Positions 26,701-34,330 of a stretch of DNA of 64,000 bases are shown piece by piece. Numbering within the stretch: position 1 is the stretch's first letter; each line of letters starts with the position of its first letter. The notes below the pieces were generated by a model, which saw nothing but the letters and a program-made list of their open reading frames with translations, was not told where the DNA came from and ran no database searches. Both the position numbers and the translations under genes were made by a program. Source of the DNA: Haliscomenobacter sp. (lineage in GTDB: Bacteria > Bacteroidota > Bacteroidia > Chitinophagales > Saprospiraceae); contig JADJHZ010000005.1 in assembly GCA_016707205.1 (NCBI GenBank), positions 1 through 64,000 of the forward strand. The letters are read 5' to 3'.

Positions 26701-27815
26701 TCCACCCAGTCGGCTACAAAGACATTGGTGTCCTGGCCTCCGCCGTTGAACCGATTGGAAGAGAAGGCGAATTTTTTGCCGTCGGGAGAAAACATAGGGA
26801 AGGCGTCGAAGACCTTGTCGAAGGTGATCTGTTCGAGGCCGGTACCGTCGGCATTGATGGAAAACAGGTTGAATACGCGGCCGCCGGGGAGGTGGTGGTT
26901 AGAGGTAAAAATGATCTTTTTGCCGGAGGGGTGATAGAAGGGCGCCCAGTTGGCTTTGCCCAGATTAGTAATCTGGCGCAGATCGGAACCATCCACGTTG
27001 CAGGTAAAAACTTCCATATCCGTCGGCTGAACCAGGCCTTCTTCCAATAAATCTTTATAGAGTTTTACGGCTTCGGGAGTTTTGGGCCGGGAAGCGCGGA
27101 AGACCAGCTTTTTGCTGTCGGGCGAAAAGAACGCGCCGCCGTCGTATCCCAGGTCGCGGGTCACCTGGCGCACGTCGCTGCCATCGGTATTCATGGTCCA
27201 CAGCTCCAGGTCGCCGGAGCGGGTAGAGGTAAAGACGATCTTTTTGCCGTCGGGGGAAACGGTCGCTTCGGCGTCGTAGCCTGGCTCGTTGGTCAATTGG
27301 CGGAGGATTTTGCCCTTGCGGTCGGCGACGAAAATATCGTAGGTAGGATAAATCCCCCAAACGTATTTGCCGTTCACAAAGCGGGGCGTTTCGGGGCACT
27401 CTTTAGCGCCCAGGTGGGTGGACGCATACAGGATGGTTTTATCGCCCGGCATAAAATAGGAGCAGGTCGTGCGGCCCAAGCCGGTGCTGACCCGGGGAGG
27501 CATGGCGCCTTTAGTTGTTCCCTTGACCGGCATATAATGAATCTGGTCGCATTGATTGCCCCAACCGGAGAAATCCGATTGAAATACCAGATATTTTCCA
27601 TTAAAGCTGAAATAGGCTTCCGCGTTATTGCCCCCGTTGGTGAGTTGGCGGAGGTTGCGCAAATGGGTTTCTTTTTCATAGCGCAAGGTGTCGGAAGCCG
27701 GCGTCGTATTGGCTGGAGTTATTCCAAGGGGTTCTGCCGGGTTTGAAGCGGCCAACGAAAAAACCAAAGAAGCATAAACGGAGAAAAGCGCTTGTGTGAA
27801 CATGAGGAAGTGCAT
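26697..27815 (-). CDS. TolB-like WD40/PD40 beta-propeller secreted protein
   Basis: A 372-residue protein if Met at 27815 is used. The longer frame from 27866 is unlikely because a TATATTTG -7 box (27847-27854, minus) would then lie inside the coding region. The first residues (MHFLMFTQALFSVYASLVFSLAAS) act as a signal. Several blade motifs of the TolB/PD40 type are visible: GYDAEATVSPDGKKIVFTSTRSGDLELWTMNTDGSDVRQVT, GYDGGAFFSPDSKKLVF, WAPFYHPSGKKIIFTSN and DAFPMFSPDGKKFAFSSN. These give six or so blades. It is periplasmic; TolB proteins belong to the Tol-Pal system, but no tol or pal gene is nearby, so a scaffold role is only a guess. Confidence 0.8.
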   Translation of the reverse strand: MHFLMFTQALFSVYASLVFSLAASNPAEPLGITPANTTPASDTLRYEKETHLRNLRQLTNGGNNAEAYFSFNGKYLVFQSDFSGWGNQCDQIHYMPVKGTTKGAMPPRVSTGLGRTTCSYFMPGDKTILYASTHLGAKECPETPRFVNGKYVWGIYPTYDIFVADRKGKILRQLTNEPGYDAEATVSPDGKKIVFTSTRSGDLELWTMNTDGSDVRQVTRDLGYDGGAFFSPDSKKLVFRASRPKTPEAVKLYKDLLEEGLVQPTDMEVFTCNVDGSDLRQITNLGKANWAPFYHPSGKKIIFTSNHHLPGGRVFNLFSINADGTGLEQITFDKVFDAFPMFSPDGKKFAFSSNRFNGGGQDTNVFVADWVE

Positions 27816-27846
27816 TTGAGTAATAAAAGGGCATACGTAAGCCGGG

Positions 27847-27854
27847 CAAATATA
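27847..27854 (-). promoter_or_regulatory. candidate -7 box of the TolB-like gene
   Basis: On the minus strand TATATTTG, an exact TAnnTTTG match to the Bacteroidota -7 element, 32 nt upstream of the ATG at 27815. No TTTG -33 at the expected distance. It supports the shorter protein start. Confidence 0.45.
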
Positions 27855-27916
27855 GCCCCCTTTCACTCAACCTGACGCATCCGGAATATCAGAATATTGT
27901 CAAAAAAAAGGGATCC

Positions 27917-27952
27917 CGCCTGTAGCTCGGATTTTCAATCCGATCTACAGGC
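27917..27952. repeat. inverted-repeat hairpin (CCTGTAG...CTACAGG)
   Basis: A stem of CCTGTAG plus CGGATT/AATCCG with a TTTC-type loop, in the divergent gap between the TolB-like gene and the S8 protease gene. It resembles the TTC-loop hairpins at 17281 and 24822, though with a different outer stem. Confidence 0.5.
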
Positions 27953-27993
27953 ACTTTGGCACGGTGTTTGCTTCTAATTGAGGGTAAACTATG

Positions 27994-28040
27994 AAAAGCT
28001 GATCGCTCCGCAGTCCTGTGCGGAGGGTCAGCTTTTTTTT
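27994..28040 (+). terminator. terminator-like leader hairpin before the S8 protease gene
   Basis: AAAAGCTGATC, an inner stem of GCTCCGCA against TGCGGA, then GTCAGCTTTT followed by eight T. It has the form of an intrinsic terminator on the plus strand, 27 nt before the protease ATG, although no plus-strand gene lies upstream. A mini-ORF ATG-AAA-AGC-TGA (27991-28002) overlaps its 5' arm. It may be an attenuator. Confidence 0.6.
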
Positions 28041-28066
28041 ATTCGATCAAGCAAAACAAACTTACC

Positions 28067-29461
28067 ATGCGCAGAGAAACACTACTCGTGCTCCTTTCCT
28101 TCCTGTGTGCCGGCCTAATGGCCCAGGACCCGGCGACCATGAACAAAAACCAGCTTCTGGTCAAACTCAAAGGCGCCGTGCCTCCGGAATACTTTATCGC
28201 CGACTTCTCCACCCACAGCCGGGCCGGAGGCGGCGTTTGGATCGAGAAAAAACTGAGCCTTCGCGACAACATCAACCTCATCCGGTACGACACGTCCAGC
28301 ATCTCCGCGGAAGACCTTATGCACGAACTCCAATCTTTCCCCGATGTAGAAAGCGTGACCTTTGACTACTTCCTCGAAGACCGGCAAGATCCGAATGATC
28401 CGGATGTAGGAGAACAATGGGGTATCTACGCTATTCAAGCCGATAAAGCCTGGGCCATGACCCAGGGAGGCCTCACCGCCCGCGGCGATACGATCGTCGT
28501 TGCCGTGCTCGACAGCGGATTTGACATCCTCCACGAAGACATCCAGGAAAACCTCTGGAAAAACCATGGCGAAATCCCGGGCGACGGCAACGATAACGAC
28601 AATAACGGATACGCAGACGATGTGTACGGGTGGAACTTTATCGCCGACACCCCGGACCACAAACCCGACCAGCACGGCCACTCCGTTGCCGGCATCATCG
28701 GCGCCCGGGGCAATAACGACAAAGGGGTGAGCGGCATTAACTGGAATATCAAGCTCATGCTCCTGGAAACCCGGATGGTCAGCGACATTATCTCCGCCTA
28801 CGAATACATCATCGAACAACGCGACCGCTACAACCGGTCCAACGGCAACGCAGGGGCCTTTGTCGTTGCCACCAATGCCTCGTTCGGGGTCAACCGCATT
28901 TTCTGCGACCAGCAACCGCTTTGGGGACAAATGTACGACCGCCTGGGCAAGGTGGGTATCCTGACCGCTGCCGCTGCCGCCAACAACGCCTGGGATGTCG
29001 ACGAAGTAGGCGATATGCCCACCACCTGCCCCAGCGATTTTCTGCTGACGGTGCTCAACACCAACACTCTGGACGAACGCTATTTTGGCTCCGCCTATGG
29101 GCGCCAATCCATCGATATGGGCGCCCCAGGGCAGAATTCGTTCACCACCAAACCGTTTAACCAGTACGGCGCCTTCAACGGCAACTCCGCCGCCGCTCCC
29201 CACCTGGCCGGCGCCATCGCCTTGTTGTACGGCATCCCCTGCGGCAACCTGGGGCAAAATGCCGTCAACCAACCGGAGCAAACCGCGCTGAAAATCAGGG
29301 AAGTCCTGATGACCGGCGTAGATCTGAAGCCCGGACTGGCGGAATTCACCCAATCGGGCGGACGCCTCAACGTGTTCAACAGCATGAAGCTGCTCATGGA
29401 AGAATGCCGGGACCCCAAAGAGGTAGGGAGCACGTTTACTCTATTCCCAACCCTCCCATGA
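28067..29461 (+). CDS. S8 (subtilisin-like) serine protease, interrupted before its sorting domain
   Basis: A 464-residue secreted subtilase with signal peptide MRRETLLVLLSFLCAGLMA. All three triad blocks are present: D149 in VAVLDSGFD, H203 in DQHGHSVAGIIG and the Ser of FNGNSAAAPHLAGA (about residue 377). The first 120 residues resemble an inhibitor-like propeptide (NQLLVKLKGAVP ... SFPDVESVTFDYF). The frame stops at 29461 (after ...FTLFPTLP), just where a T9SS sorting domain of the type LFPNPS should begin; that domain continues in another frame to 29678 (next entry). The most likely cause is a 2-bp loss in AAA/CCCC runs. As written, the protease would keep its catalytic part but could not be exported by T9SS. 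Confidence 0.85.
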   Translation: MRRETLLVLLSFLCAGLMAQDPATMNKNQLLVKLKGAVPPEYFIADFSTHSRAGGGVWIEKKLSLRDNINLIRYDTSSISAEDLMHELQSFPDVESVTFDYFLEDRQDPNDPDVGEQWGIYAIQADKAWAMTQGGLTARGDTIVVAVLDSGFDILHEDIQENLWKNHGEIPGDGNDNDNNGYADDVYGWNFIADTPDHKPDQHGHSVAGIIGARGNNDKGVSGINWNIKLMLLETRMVSDIISAYEYIIEQRDRYNRSNGNAGAFVVATNASFGVNRIFCDQQPLWGQMYDRLGKVGILTAAAAANNAWDVDEVGDMPTTCPSDFLLTVLNTNTLDERYFGSAYGRQSIDMGAPGQNSFTTKPFNQYGAFNGNSAAAPHLAGAIALLYGIPCGNLGQNAVNQPEQTALKIREVLMTGVDLKPGLAEFTQSGGRLNVFNSMKLLMEECRDPKEVGSTFTLFPTLP

Positions 29462-29678
29462 AACCCTGTACTTCGATTTTGTAGCCCCGGCAAAAGAAAT
29501 CACCCAGATCCGGATATTCAATACCTTGGGGCAGCCCGTATTCCACCAGTCGATTCACCCCTCCGTTGAAGAAATCCGAACCGACGAAGTCGATGTAAAA
29601 AGTTGGCCTCCAGGCGCTTATTATGTCCAGTTGCTTCGGGGCAAGGAGGTCATGGTCAAAATGGTGCAGGTGTTTTAG
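29451..29678 (+). pseudogene. out-of-frame T9SS sorting domain of the S8 protease
   Basis: From 29451 a different frame encodes PSHETLYFDFVAPAKEITQI, then RIFNTLGQPVFHQS and WPPGAYYVQLLRGKE, ending with TAG at 29676-29678. This is a complete type A T9SS C-terminal domain. Before it, the bases CCA-A-CCC stand where a codon for Asn plus Pro (PNP) is expected, two bases short. It is either a real frameshift mutation or a sequencing error in two adjacent homopolymers. Confidence 0.85.
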
Positions 29679-29784
29679 GGAGCAGGGAGCAGGGAGCAGG
29701 GAGCAGGGAGCGGGGAGCAGGGATTAGAAAGTAGCCTTGCTCCCTTTTCTCTGCTCCCTGCTCCCTAATCTCTACTCCCTAATC
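29678..29784. repeat. GGGAGCA heptamer array with inverted copy
   Basis: Direct GGGAGCA units (29678-29722) follow the TAG that ends the out-of-frame sorting domain; inverted TGCTCCC/TACTCCC units lie at 29738-29784. Together they can form a long hairpin upstream of the tRNA promoter. Confidence 0.85.
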
Positions 29785-29800
29785 TTTTTTCAAAAAAAAC

Positions 29801-29831
29801 TTTCGCGGAAGCAAAAAGCCAATTATCTTTG
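29801..29831 (+). promoter_or_regulatory. promoter of tRNA-Arg (TTTC-N19-TATCTTTG)
   Basis: The -33 element TTTC (29801-29804) and the -7 element TATCTTTG (29824-29831) are 19 bases apart, one mismatch from the Bacteroidota housekeeping consensus TTTG-N19-TAnnTTTG. Transcription would start about 25 nt before the tRNA. Confidence 0.7.
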
Positions 29832-29860
29832 CATCCGCATTTAAAGTCTTGGTCAAACAA

Positions 29861-29937
29861 GGCTCCGTAGCTCAATTGGATAGAGCATCTGACTACGGAT
29901 CAGAAGGTTAAAGGTTCGAGTCCTTTCGGAGTCACCA
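29861..29937 (+). tRNA. tRNA-Arg (anticodon ACG)
   Basis: A full cloverleaf: acceptor GGCTCCG pairs with CGGAGTC (one G-U), D-arm AGCTCAATTGGATAGAGC, anticodon arm TCTGA-CTACGGA-TCAGA with anticodon ACG, and T-arm with the GTTCGAG loop. Base 29934 is the discriminator A and CCA (29935-29937) is encoded. The arm lengths are normal. Confidence 0.95.
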
Positions 29938-30030
29938 CAGGTATAAACAAATTGATCGGCAAAGTTCAAGGTAAGCGTTCCAGCAGGGAAACAGGAGCAA
30001 ACGCCTTGGACTTTCAAATTTCAGGAAGTC

Positions 30031-30282
30031 ATGTCAAAAGTCTGCCAACTTACAGGAAAGCGCCCTATCAGCGGCAACAACGTTTCGCACTCTAACCATA
30101 AGACGAAGCGCCGCTTTTTGCCCAACTTGCAACGCAAGCGTTTTTTTATTCCGGAAACCAACCAGTGGGTAACCTTGAAAATATCCACCAGTGCCTTGCG
30201 CACCATTGACAAACTCGGGATTTACCAGTACCTCAAAGCGGTGGAAGCAAAAGGTGTTCGCCTCGGCTTTGACCTTTTGTAA
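30031..30282 (+). CDS. rpmB: 50S ribosomal protein L28
   Basis: An 83-residue basic protein of the L28 family: SKVCQLTGKRPISGNNVSHSNHKTKRRFLPNLQRKRFF, with the family CxLTGKxPxxGNxVSHS pattern and a conserved LRTIDKLGIYQYL C-terminal part. It begins the run rpmB-rpmG-DUF4295 gene-ftsY, an order common in Bacteroidota. A tRNA-Arg gene lies 93 bp upstream, so the ribosomal genes could be transcribed together with it. Confidence 0.96.
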   Translation: MSKVCQLTGKRPISGNNVSHSNHKTKRRFLPNLQRKRFFIPETNQWVTLKISTSALRTIDKLGIYQYLKAVEAKGVRLGFDLL

Positions 30283-30336
30283 ACCAGAGCATGCGCTAAC
30301 CCGCATTATTTATCAGTACCTTCAATTTTTATTCTA

Positions 30337-30525
30337 ATGGCAAAGAAGAGCAAAGGCAACCGGATTCTGATCATTCTTGAATGCACCGAGCATAAAAAAA
30401 GCGGTATGGCAGGCACCTCCCGCTATGTCACGGAGAAAAACCGCAAGAATACGCCGGACCGCCTCGAACTGACCAAGTACAACTCCATCCTGAAGCGCCG
30501 TACTGTGCATCGCGAAATCAAGTAG
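30337..30525 (+). CDS. rpmG: 50S ribosomal protein L33
   Basis: A 62-residue L33 (MAKKSKGNRILIILECTEHKKSG ... SRYVTEKNRKNTPDRLELTKYNSILKRRTVHREIK). It has only one Cys (in ECTEH), so it is a zinc-independent (C-minus) form. It starts 54 bp after rpmB. Confidence 0.95.
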   Translation: MAKKSKGNRILIILECTEHKKSGMAGTSRYVTEKNRKNTPDRLELTKYNSILKRRTVHREIK

Positions 30526-30626
30526 GGCTTGCGGCAACGATTTCAAGGCAACGGGAACTTTCCCTCCTTGTCCATCGTTTATGGAGTTAAATTTAATCGC
30601 AATCAACCTATTTAAAACGAACAGCC

Positions 30627-30803
30627 ATGGCAAAAGTATCCAAGAACGCAAGGGTTGCTCAGCGTAGCGCATCTGCCGGTTCGGGTAAAGACTTTATCAA
30701 AATTGTGGTTAGCGTGAAAGACCCCAAAACGGGTAGCTACAGCTACAAAGTGCAAATGGTCCACAAAGACAAAAAGGACGAGTTCCTTTCCAAACTGAAA
30801 TAA
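30627..30803 (+). CDS. DUF4295 small basic protein
   Basis: A 58-residue protein starting MAKVSKNARVAQRSASAGSG, with KDFIKIVVSVKDPKTGSYSYKVQ and a C-terminal KDKKDEFLSKLK. I recognise it as DUF4295, a short protein that in Bacteroidota usually follows rpmB and rpmG; I recall suggestions of a ribosome-associated role but no established function. It is highly basic, without signal peptide. It starts 101 bp after rpmG and is followed by a terminator hairpin, so the three genes probably form one transcript. Confidence 0.9.
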   Translation: MAKVSKNARVAQRSASAGSGKDFIKIVVSVKDPKTGSYSYKVQMVHKDKKDEFLSKLK

Positions 30804-30833
30804 GTTTCTTTCCCGATATCCGTTTTTACCTCT

Positions 30834-30867
30834 AAAGAGGCTTTCTTCGCATGAGGGAAGCCTCTTT
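30834..30867 (+). terminator. Rho-independent terminator after the DUF4295 gene
   Basis: AAAGAGGCTT with inner CTTC, a GCAT loop, then AAGCCTCTTTT on the plus strand, 31 nt past the stop codon. Confidence 0.85.
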
Positions 30868-30879
30868 TGGTTAAAGCTT

Positions 30880-30928
30880 AGGGAGCACAGGGAGCAGGGA
30901 GCAGATAGTCCCTGCTCCCTGCTCCTTA
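30880..30928. repeat. GGGAGCA heptamer repeat with inverted copy
   Basis: The direct copy 30891-30904 (GGAGCAGGGAGCAG) pairs over 14 bp with the inverted copy 30912-30925, leaving a 7-nt loop. It lies in the short gap between the DUF4295 gene and ftsY. Confidence 0.8.
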
Positions 30929-30959
30929 ATAACTCCTAATCCATAATCCCTGATCTATC

Positions 30960-31916
30960 ATGAGTCTATTCGGCAATCTGTTTGGCAAAAAGGAAAAAGA
31001 GGCCCTGGATAAAGGCCTGGAAAAGACCAAAACCAGTTTTTTCTCCCAACTTTCCAGGGCCATCGCGGGAAAATCTTCGGTCGACGAGGAAGTCCTCGAC
31101 AATCTGGAACAGCTTCTGATTGCCGCCGACGTAGGTCCGGATACTACCTTCAAGATCATCGACCGGATTGAAGCCCGCGTAGCCCGCGATAAGTACATGA
31201 ACGCCAGCGAGCTCAACCATATCCTCCACGACGAAATCATTCAACTCCTCGCCGAAAATCAAACGGAAGATCCGGAGGGATTCTCTATTCCCCAAGGGGT
31301 TCGCCCTTACGTAATCATGGTGGTCGGAGTCAACGGCGTAGGGAAAACGACGACGATTGGCAAACTCGCCTACCAATTCAAACAGCAGGGAAAAAAAGTG
31401 GTCCTCGGCGCCGGCGACACGTTCCGGGCGGCCGCAGTAGAACAACTCAAGATCTGGTCGGAGCGCGTTGGCTGCGACTTCTACAGCAAAGGGATGAACG
31501 CCGATCCCGCGGCTGTCGCCTACGAGACCATCCAGTTTGCTATGGCCAATAACTGCGACGTAGCCATTATCGATACCGCAGGGCGCCTGCATACCAAAAT
31601 CCACCTCATGCAGGAGCTCACAAAAATAAAACGGTCGATCGGAAAGAAAATGGAATCCGCCCCCCATGAAGTCCTGCTCGTTCTCGACGCAACGACCGGA
31701 CAAAATGCCATCGAACAAGCCCGCAGATTTACGGAAGCAACTTCGTTAACCGGTCTGGCCCTGACCAAGCTCGACGGCACCGCCAAGGGCGGGGTGGCCA
31801 TTGGAATCTCCGATCAGTTCAAAATACCTATCCAGTTTCTTGGCGTTGGCGAGGGCATCGACCAACTACAGGTTTTCCATAAAGCCCGGTTTGTCGACGC
31901 CCTGTTTGAAAGTTAA
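30960..31916 (+). CDS. ftsY: signal recognition particle receptor FtsY
   Basis: A 318-residue SRP receptor GTPase that docks the ribosome-SRP complex at the inner membrane. The N-terminal acidic A domain is very short (about 25 residues, with an FGNLFGKKEKEALDKGLEK lead), as in many Bacteroidota. The NG domain shows the P-loop GVNGVGKTT (123-131), the DTAGR switch (205-209) and the NKXD-like TKLDGTAKGG (269-278). It comes after the ribosomal gene cluster, separated by a terminator and a repeat hairpin, so it probably has its own promoter, which I could not place. A small terminator follows its stop codon. Confidence 0.96.
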   Translation: MSLFGNLFGKKEKEALDKGLEKTKTSFFSQLSRAIAGKSSVDEEVLDNLEQLLIAADVGPDTTFKIIDRIEARVARDKYMNASELNHILHDEIIQLLAENQTEDPEGFSIPQGVRPYVIMVVGVNGVGKTTTIGKLAYQFKQQGKKVVLGAGDTFRAAAVEQLKIWSERVGCDFYSKGMNADPAAVAYETIQFAMANNCDVAIIDTAGRLHTKIHLMQELTKIKRSIGKKMESAPHEVLLVLDATTGQNAIEQARRFTEATSLTGLALTKLDGTAKGGVAIGISDQFKIPIQFLGVGEGIDQLQVFHKARFVDALFES

Positions 31917-31928
31917 ACGGTGGACGGG

Positions 31929-31949
31929 AAGACGCAAAGCGTCTTTTCC
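31929..31949 (+). terminator. Rho-independent terminator after ftsY
   Basis: A 7-bp stem AAGACGC/GCGTCTT with an AAA loop and TT tail, 12 nt after the ftsY stop, then TTAGACG-family repeats. Confidence 0.65.
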
Positions 31950-31950
31950 A

Positions 31951-31979
31951 ACGTCTAATGTCTAATGTCTAACGTCCAA
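31951..31979. repeat. TTAGACG heptamer repeat (inverse orientation)
   Basis: ACGTCTAATGTCTAATGTCTAACGTCC, the inverse form of the 26604 array, after ftsY. Confidence 0.8.
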
Positions 31980-32038
31980 ATGCAATTTTTTTTGTATTTT
32001 TTCGTGTAATACGAAAGCGTTAACTTAATCCATTCCCA

Positions 32039-33100
32039 ATGAACCGGTTATATACATTTATTTGCGCGATCCTTACCGGGTTAACTTTGCATCCTGCTCA
32101 ATGCCAATACAGTGAAGTAGGATGGGCGAATTATTACTCCGACTATTTCCAGGGCAGGCAAACGGCGTATGGGGAGCTATACGACCGGGTCCAGTTCACT
32201 TGTGCGCACCGCACGTTGGGGCAGGGTACCCTAATTCGGGTCACCCGCATGGATAATGGCCGGTCGGTAGTGGTGCGCGTCAATGACAAAGGGCCGTTCA
32301 CCGAAGGGTTTGTAGTGAGTTTGTCGCTTGCCGGCGCTCTGGCCATAGGCCTCGACGAGGTTGGAAAGGCACGGGTACAAGTCGACATTGTTGGCTATTC
32401 CGCAACCAACCAACCCTATACGGGAGTCCAATCGCAGGCCCCGGCAGAATACAACACCTATACCTCCCGGTCAGCGAATACGCAGCCCAGGGAATATTCC
32501 ACCGAGGTTCGAACCTCCACCGCCTACAACCCCGCCATGCCGACAAGCAAAGAGCTCCTGCCTAAAGCAGTATCCAGCAGCCCGTCGTATGTCGTGCCAA
32601 AAGAATACAGCGCCGTCCCTTCCAGACAGGCGGAGGCGCCTCAAAGCTATGAAATGACCTATAAATCGCCCCAAAGCTACGGGCCGGTTCCTCAGTCCAC
32701 CCTGCGAGCAACCTCACCAACCTCTAACCCCTCGCCCCAACCCGTTGACTATTACAGCTACACGGATTCGCGTAATACCTGGACAGCTAAAGGCGTATCC
32801 CCCCAGAGTTATTCCGCTGCGGCCGCTCCAAGCGCTTCTCAGATCCGCTATGTCCAAAAGGGAAGCGGATTGTACGGCATCCAAATCGGATCTTACGGTA
32901 GCCGGGAGAATGCCGAACGCCAGGCGCAAGCGCTGCTCAACCAAGGAGTTCCTTACCTCTATATTATGCAGGCGGTTTCGGGAAATACCACAATCTACCG
33001 GCTGATCTCCGGCGGATTTGCAGAACTTTCCGAAGCGGAGGCCCACCTTCAGCAAATCCGGAGCCAGTACCTGGTCAATGGATTTATGATGCGGATGTAA
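32039..33100 (+). CDS. RlpA-like double-psi beta-barrel protein with SPOR domain
   Basis: A 353-residue secreted protein with a signal peptide near MNRLYTFICAILTGLTLHPA. Residues about 26-115 are an RlpA-type domain: GWANYYSDYFQGRQTAYGELYD, CAHRTLGQGTLIRVTRMDNGRSVVVRVNDKGPF. The presumed active-site residues E46, H57 and D83 are kept, but the IDLS motif reads VSLS. A low-complexity Pro/Ser/Tyr linker (about 120-270) leads to a C-terminal SPOR domain (about 275-350), which binds glycan strands lacking stem peptides at the division septum. RlpA proteins are lytic transglycosylases in some species. There is no lipobox Cys. It is monocistronic. Confidence 0.85.
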   Translation: MNRLYTFICAILTGLTLHPAQCQYSEVGWANYYSDYFQGRQTAYGELYDRVQFTCAHRTLGQGTLIRVTRMDNGRSVVVRVNDKGPFTEGFVVSLSLAGALAIGLDEVGKARVQVDIVGYSATNQPYTGVQSQAPAEYNTYTSRSANTQPREYSTEVRTSTAYNPAMPTSKELLPKAVSSSPSYVVPKEYSAVPSRQAEAPQSYEMTYKSPQSYGPVPQSTLRATSPTSNPSPQPVDYYSYTDSRNTWTAKGVSPQSYSAAAAPSASQIRYVQKGSGLYGIQIGSYGSRENAERQAQALLNQGVPYLYIMQAVSGNTTIYRLISGGFAELSEAEAHLQQIRSQYLVNGFMMRM

Positions 33101-33107
33101 AGGCCTG

Positions 33108-33623
33108 CTACTTCTTCAGGTATTTGTCCGGAATGGGGTTCTCCTTCGTTTCGGAATTCCACATAATATTCACAATCCAATACCGGCCATCCTTTTTCAC
33201 CAGCTGGATGCTGTTGATTCCGCGGGCGAATACCTCCCCTTTTTCCTCCCTCCGGCTCTCATAGGCGCTGAAAACGTGCACCATATCGCCGTATTGTTCA
33301 GTTATCCGGCCGATTTCCTGCTCAAAAAATCCATTCTGCTCGAAGTTGGGAGCTGCATTGCGGACATAATCCTCTATCGTCATGGAAAGAAACCTGGGCT
33401 TGCCTTCCCTATCCAGGCCAATCGAATTCAACCGCGCCTCAGGCCGGAAGAGGTTCCGCATTTGGTTCCAATCCCGCCTGAACCCAGCAGGACCTGAAAT
33501 CACCTGATACAGGCCCTTAACGATCCCGTCGACCGTAGTGTCGTCATAGGCCGGAACAACAGCCGATTGCCCAAAGCTCTGAAATCCAGCAAGAAATAAA
33601 AAAATAAAAAGAAATGTTTTCAT
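33108..33623 (-). CDS. secreted NTF2-like (SnoaL-type) protein
   Basis: A 171-residue protein with signal peptide MKTFLFIFLFLAGFQSFGQ. The remainder looks like a small NTF2-like fold: a helix after TVDGIVKGLYQVISG, WNQMRNLFRPEARLNSIG, then alternating beta strands ending GRYWIVNIMWNSET. Such folds bind ligands or act as enzymes; I see no catalytic residues I can name. It converges on the RlpA-like gene 8 bp away. The upstream gap to the VOC gene contains a TATTTTTG -7-like box for the plus strand at 33662-33669. Confidence 0.6.
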   Translation of the reverse strand: MKTFLFIFLFLAGFQSFGQSAVVPAYDDTTVDGIVKGLYQVISGPAGFRRDWNQMRNLFRPEARLNSIGLDREGKPRFLSMTIEDYVRNAAPNFEQNGFFEQEIGRITEQYGDMVHVFSAYESRREEKGEVFARGINSIQLVKKDGRYWIVNIMWNSETKENPIPDKYLKK

Positions 33624-33763
33624 GAATTATCGTTTTTTTATACAAAATAAAACTTTTTGTTTATTTTTGAATTCGTGGTCCATTGCTACTAAAACGCAAA
33701 TCCCCTATCCAGCGTGTACCCGGATAATTAACGCTATTTTTTCATTCTCTAAAATCCAATGTC

Positions 33764-34144
33764 ATGAGTAATGTAATCAATTGGTTTGAGATCCCGAGCG
33801 CCGATTTCGACCGTGCCAAGGCGTTTTACGCTGCTTTATTCCAGGTAGGCAGTCTCCACGAAATGGAATTCCCGAATCTAAAAATGGCCGTTCTCCCCAT
33901 GGCCGACGAGGAGCCGGGCGTTGGCGGAGCGGTGGTTTACGCCCCCGACTTTTACCTGCCTTCCAATCAAGGCGCGTTGATCTACCTGAACGGCGATCCG
34001 GATCTAAGCGCCATGCTAGACCGCATAGAGGCAGCGGGCGGTCAGATCCTAACTCCCAAAACCCAGATCAGCGAAGATATTGGCTACATGGCGGTATTCC
34101 AGGATACGGAAGGCAACCGGGTCGCCCTGCACTCGCATTCCTGA
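33764..34144 (+). CDS. VOC (glyoxalase-like) family protein
   Basis: A 126-residue cytoplasmic protein with one vicinal-oxygen-chelate fold: a VINWFEIPSADFDRAKAFYAALF start, GVGGAVVYAPDFYLP in the middle and GYMAVFQDTEGNRVALHSH at the end. It matches the predicted enzyme/VOC family of the YdcR or glyoxalase-related type, without evident metal-ligand assignment. The function is unknown. A MITE-like element begins 14 bp after its stop. Confidence 0.85.
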   Translation: MSNVINWFEIPSADFDRAKAFYAALFQVGSLHEMEFPNLKMAVLPMADEEPGVGGAVVYAPDFYLPSNQGALIYLNGDPDLSAMLDRIEAAGGQILTPKTQISEDIGYMAVFQDTEGNRVALHSHS

Positions 34145-34157
34145 TCGATTTTCCGTA

Positions 34158-34292
34158 GGGGACTGTCTCAAAAGACCGTTCTTTGCTCCCGGCGTGAAAA
34201 AATATTTTCTTTTTTCAATTCTTTTAAAGAATTGAAAAAAGAAAATATTTTTTCGGCAGCCAGGGGTGAAAATGGCCTTTTGAGACAGCCCC
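34158..34292. mobile_element. MITE-like palindromic element, copy 2
   Basis: About 135 bp with ends GGGGACTGTCTCAAAAG and CTTTTGAGACAGCCCC, extended outward by CCGTA/TACGG. The centre 34197-34253 is a perfect palindrome with two 28-bp arms and one spacer base. No ORF. It is related to the copy at 8128-8251, which has a degenerate centre. Confidence 0.8.
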
Positions 34293-34330
34293 TACGGATT
34301 CCGCGCATTGTTTCTTAACTTTCGCGAAAA

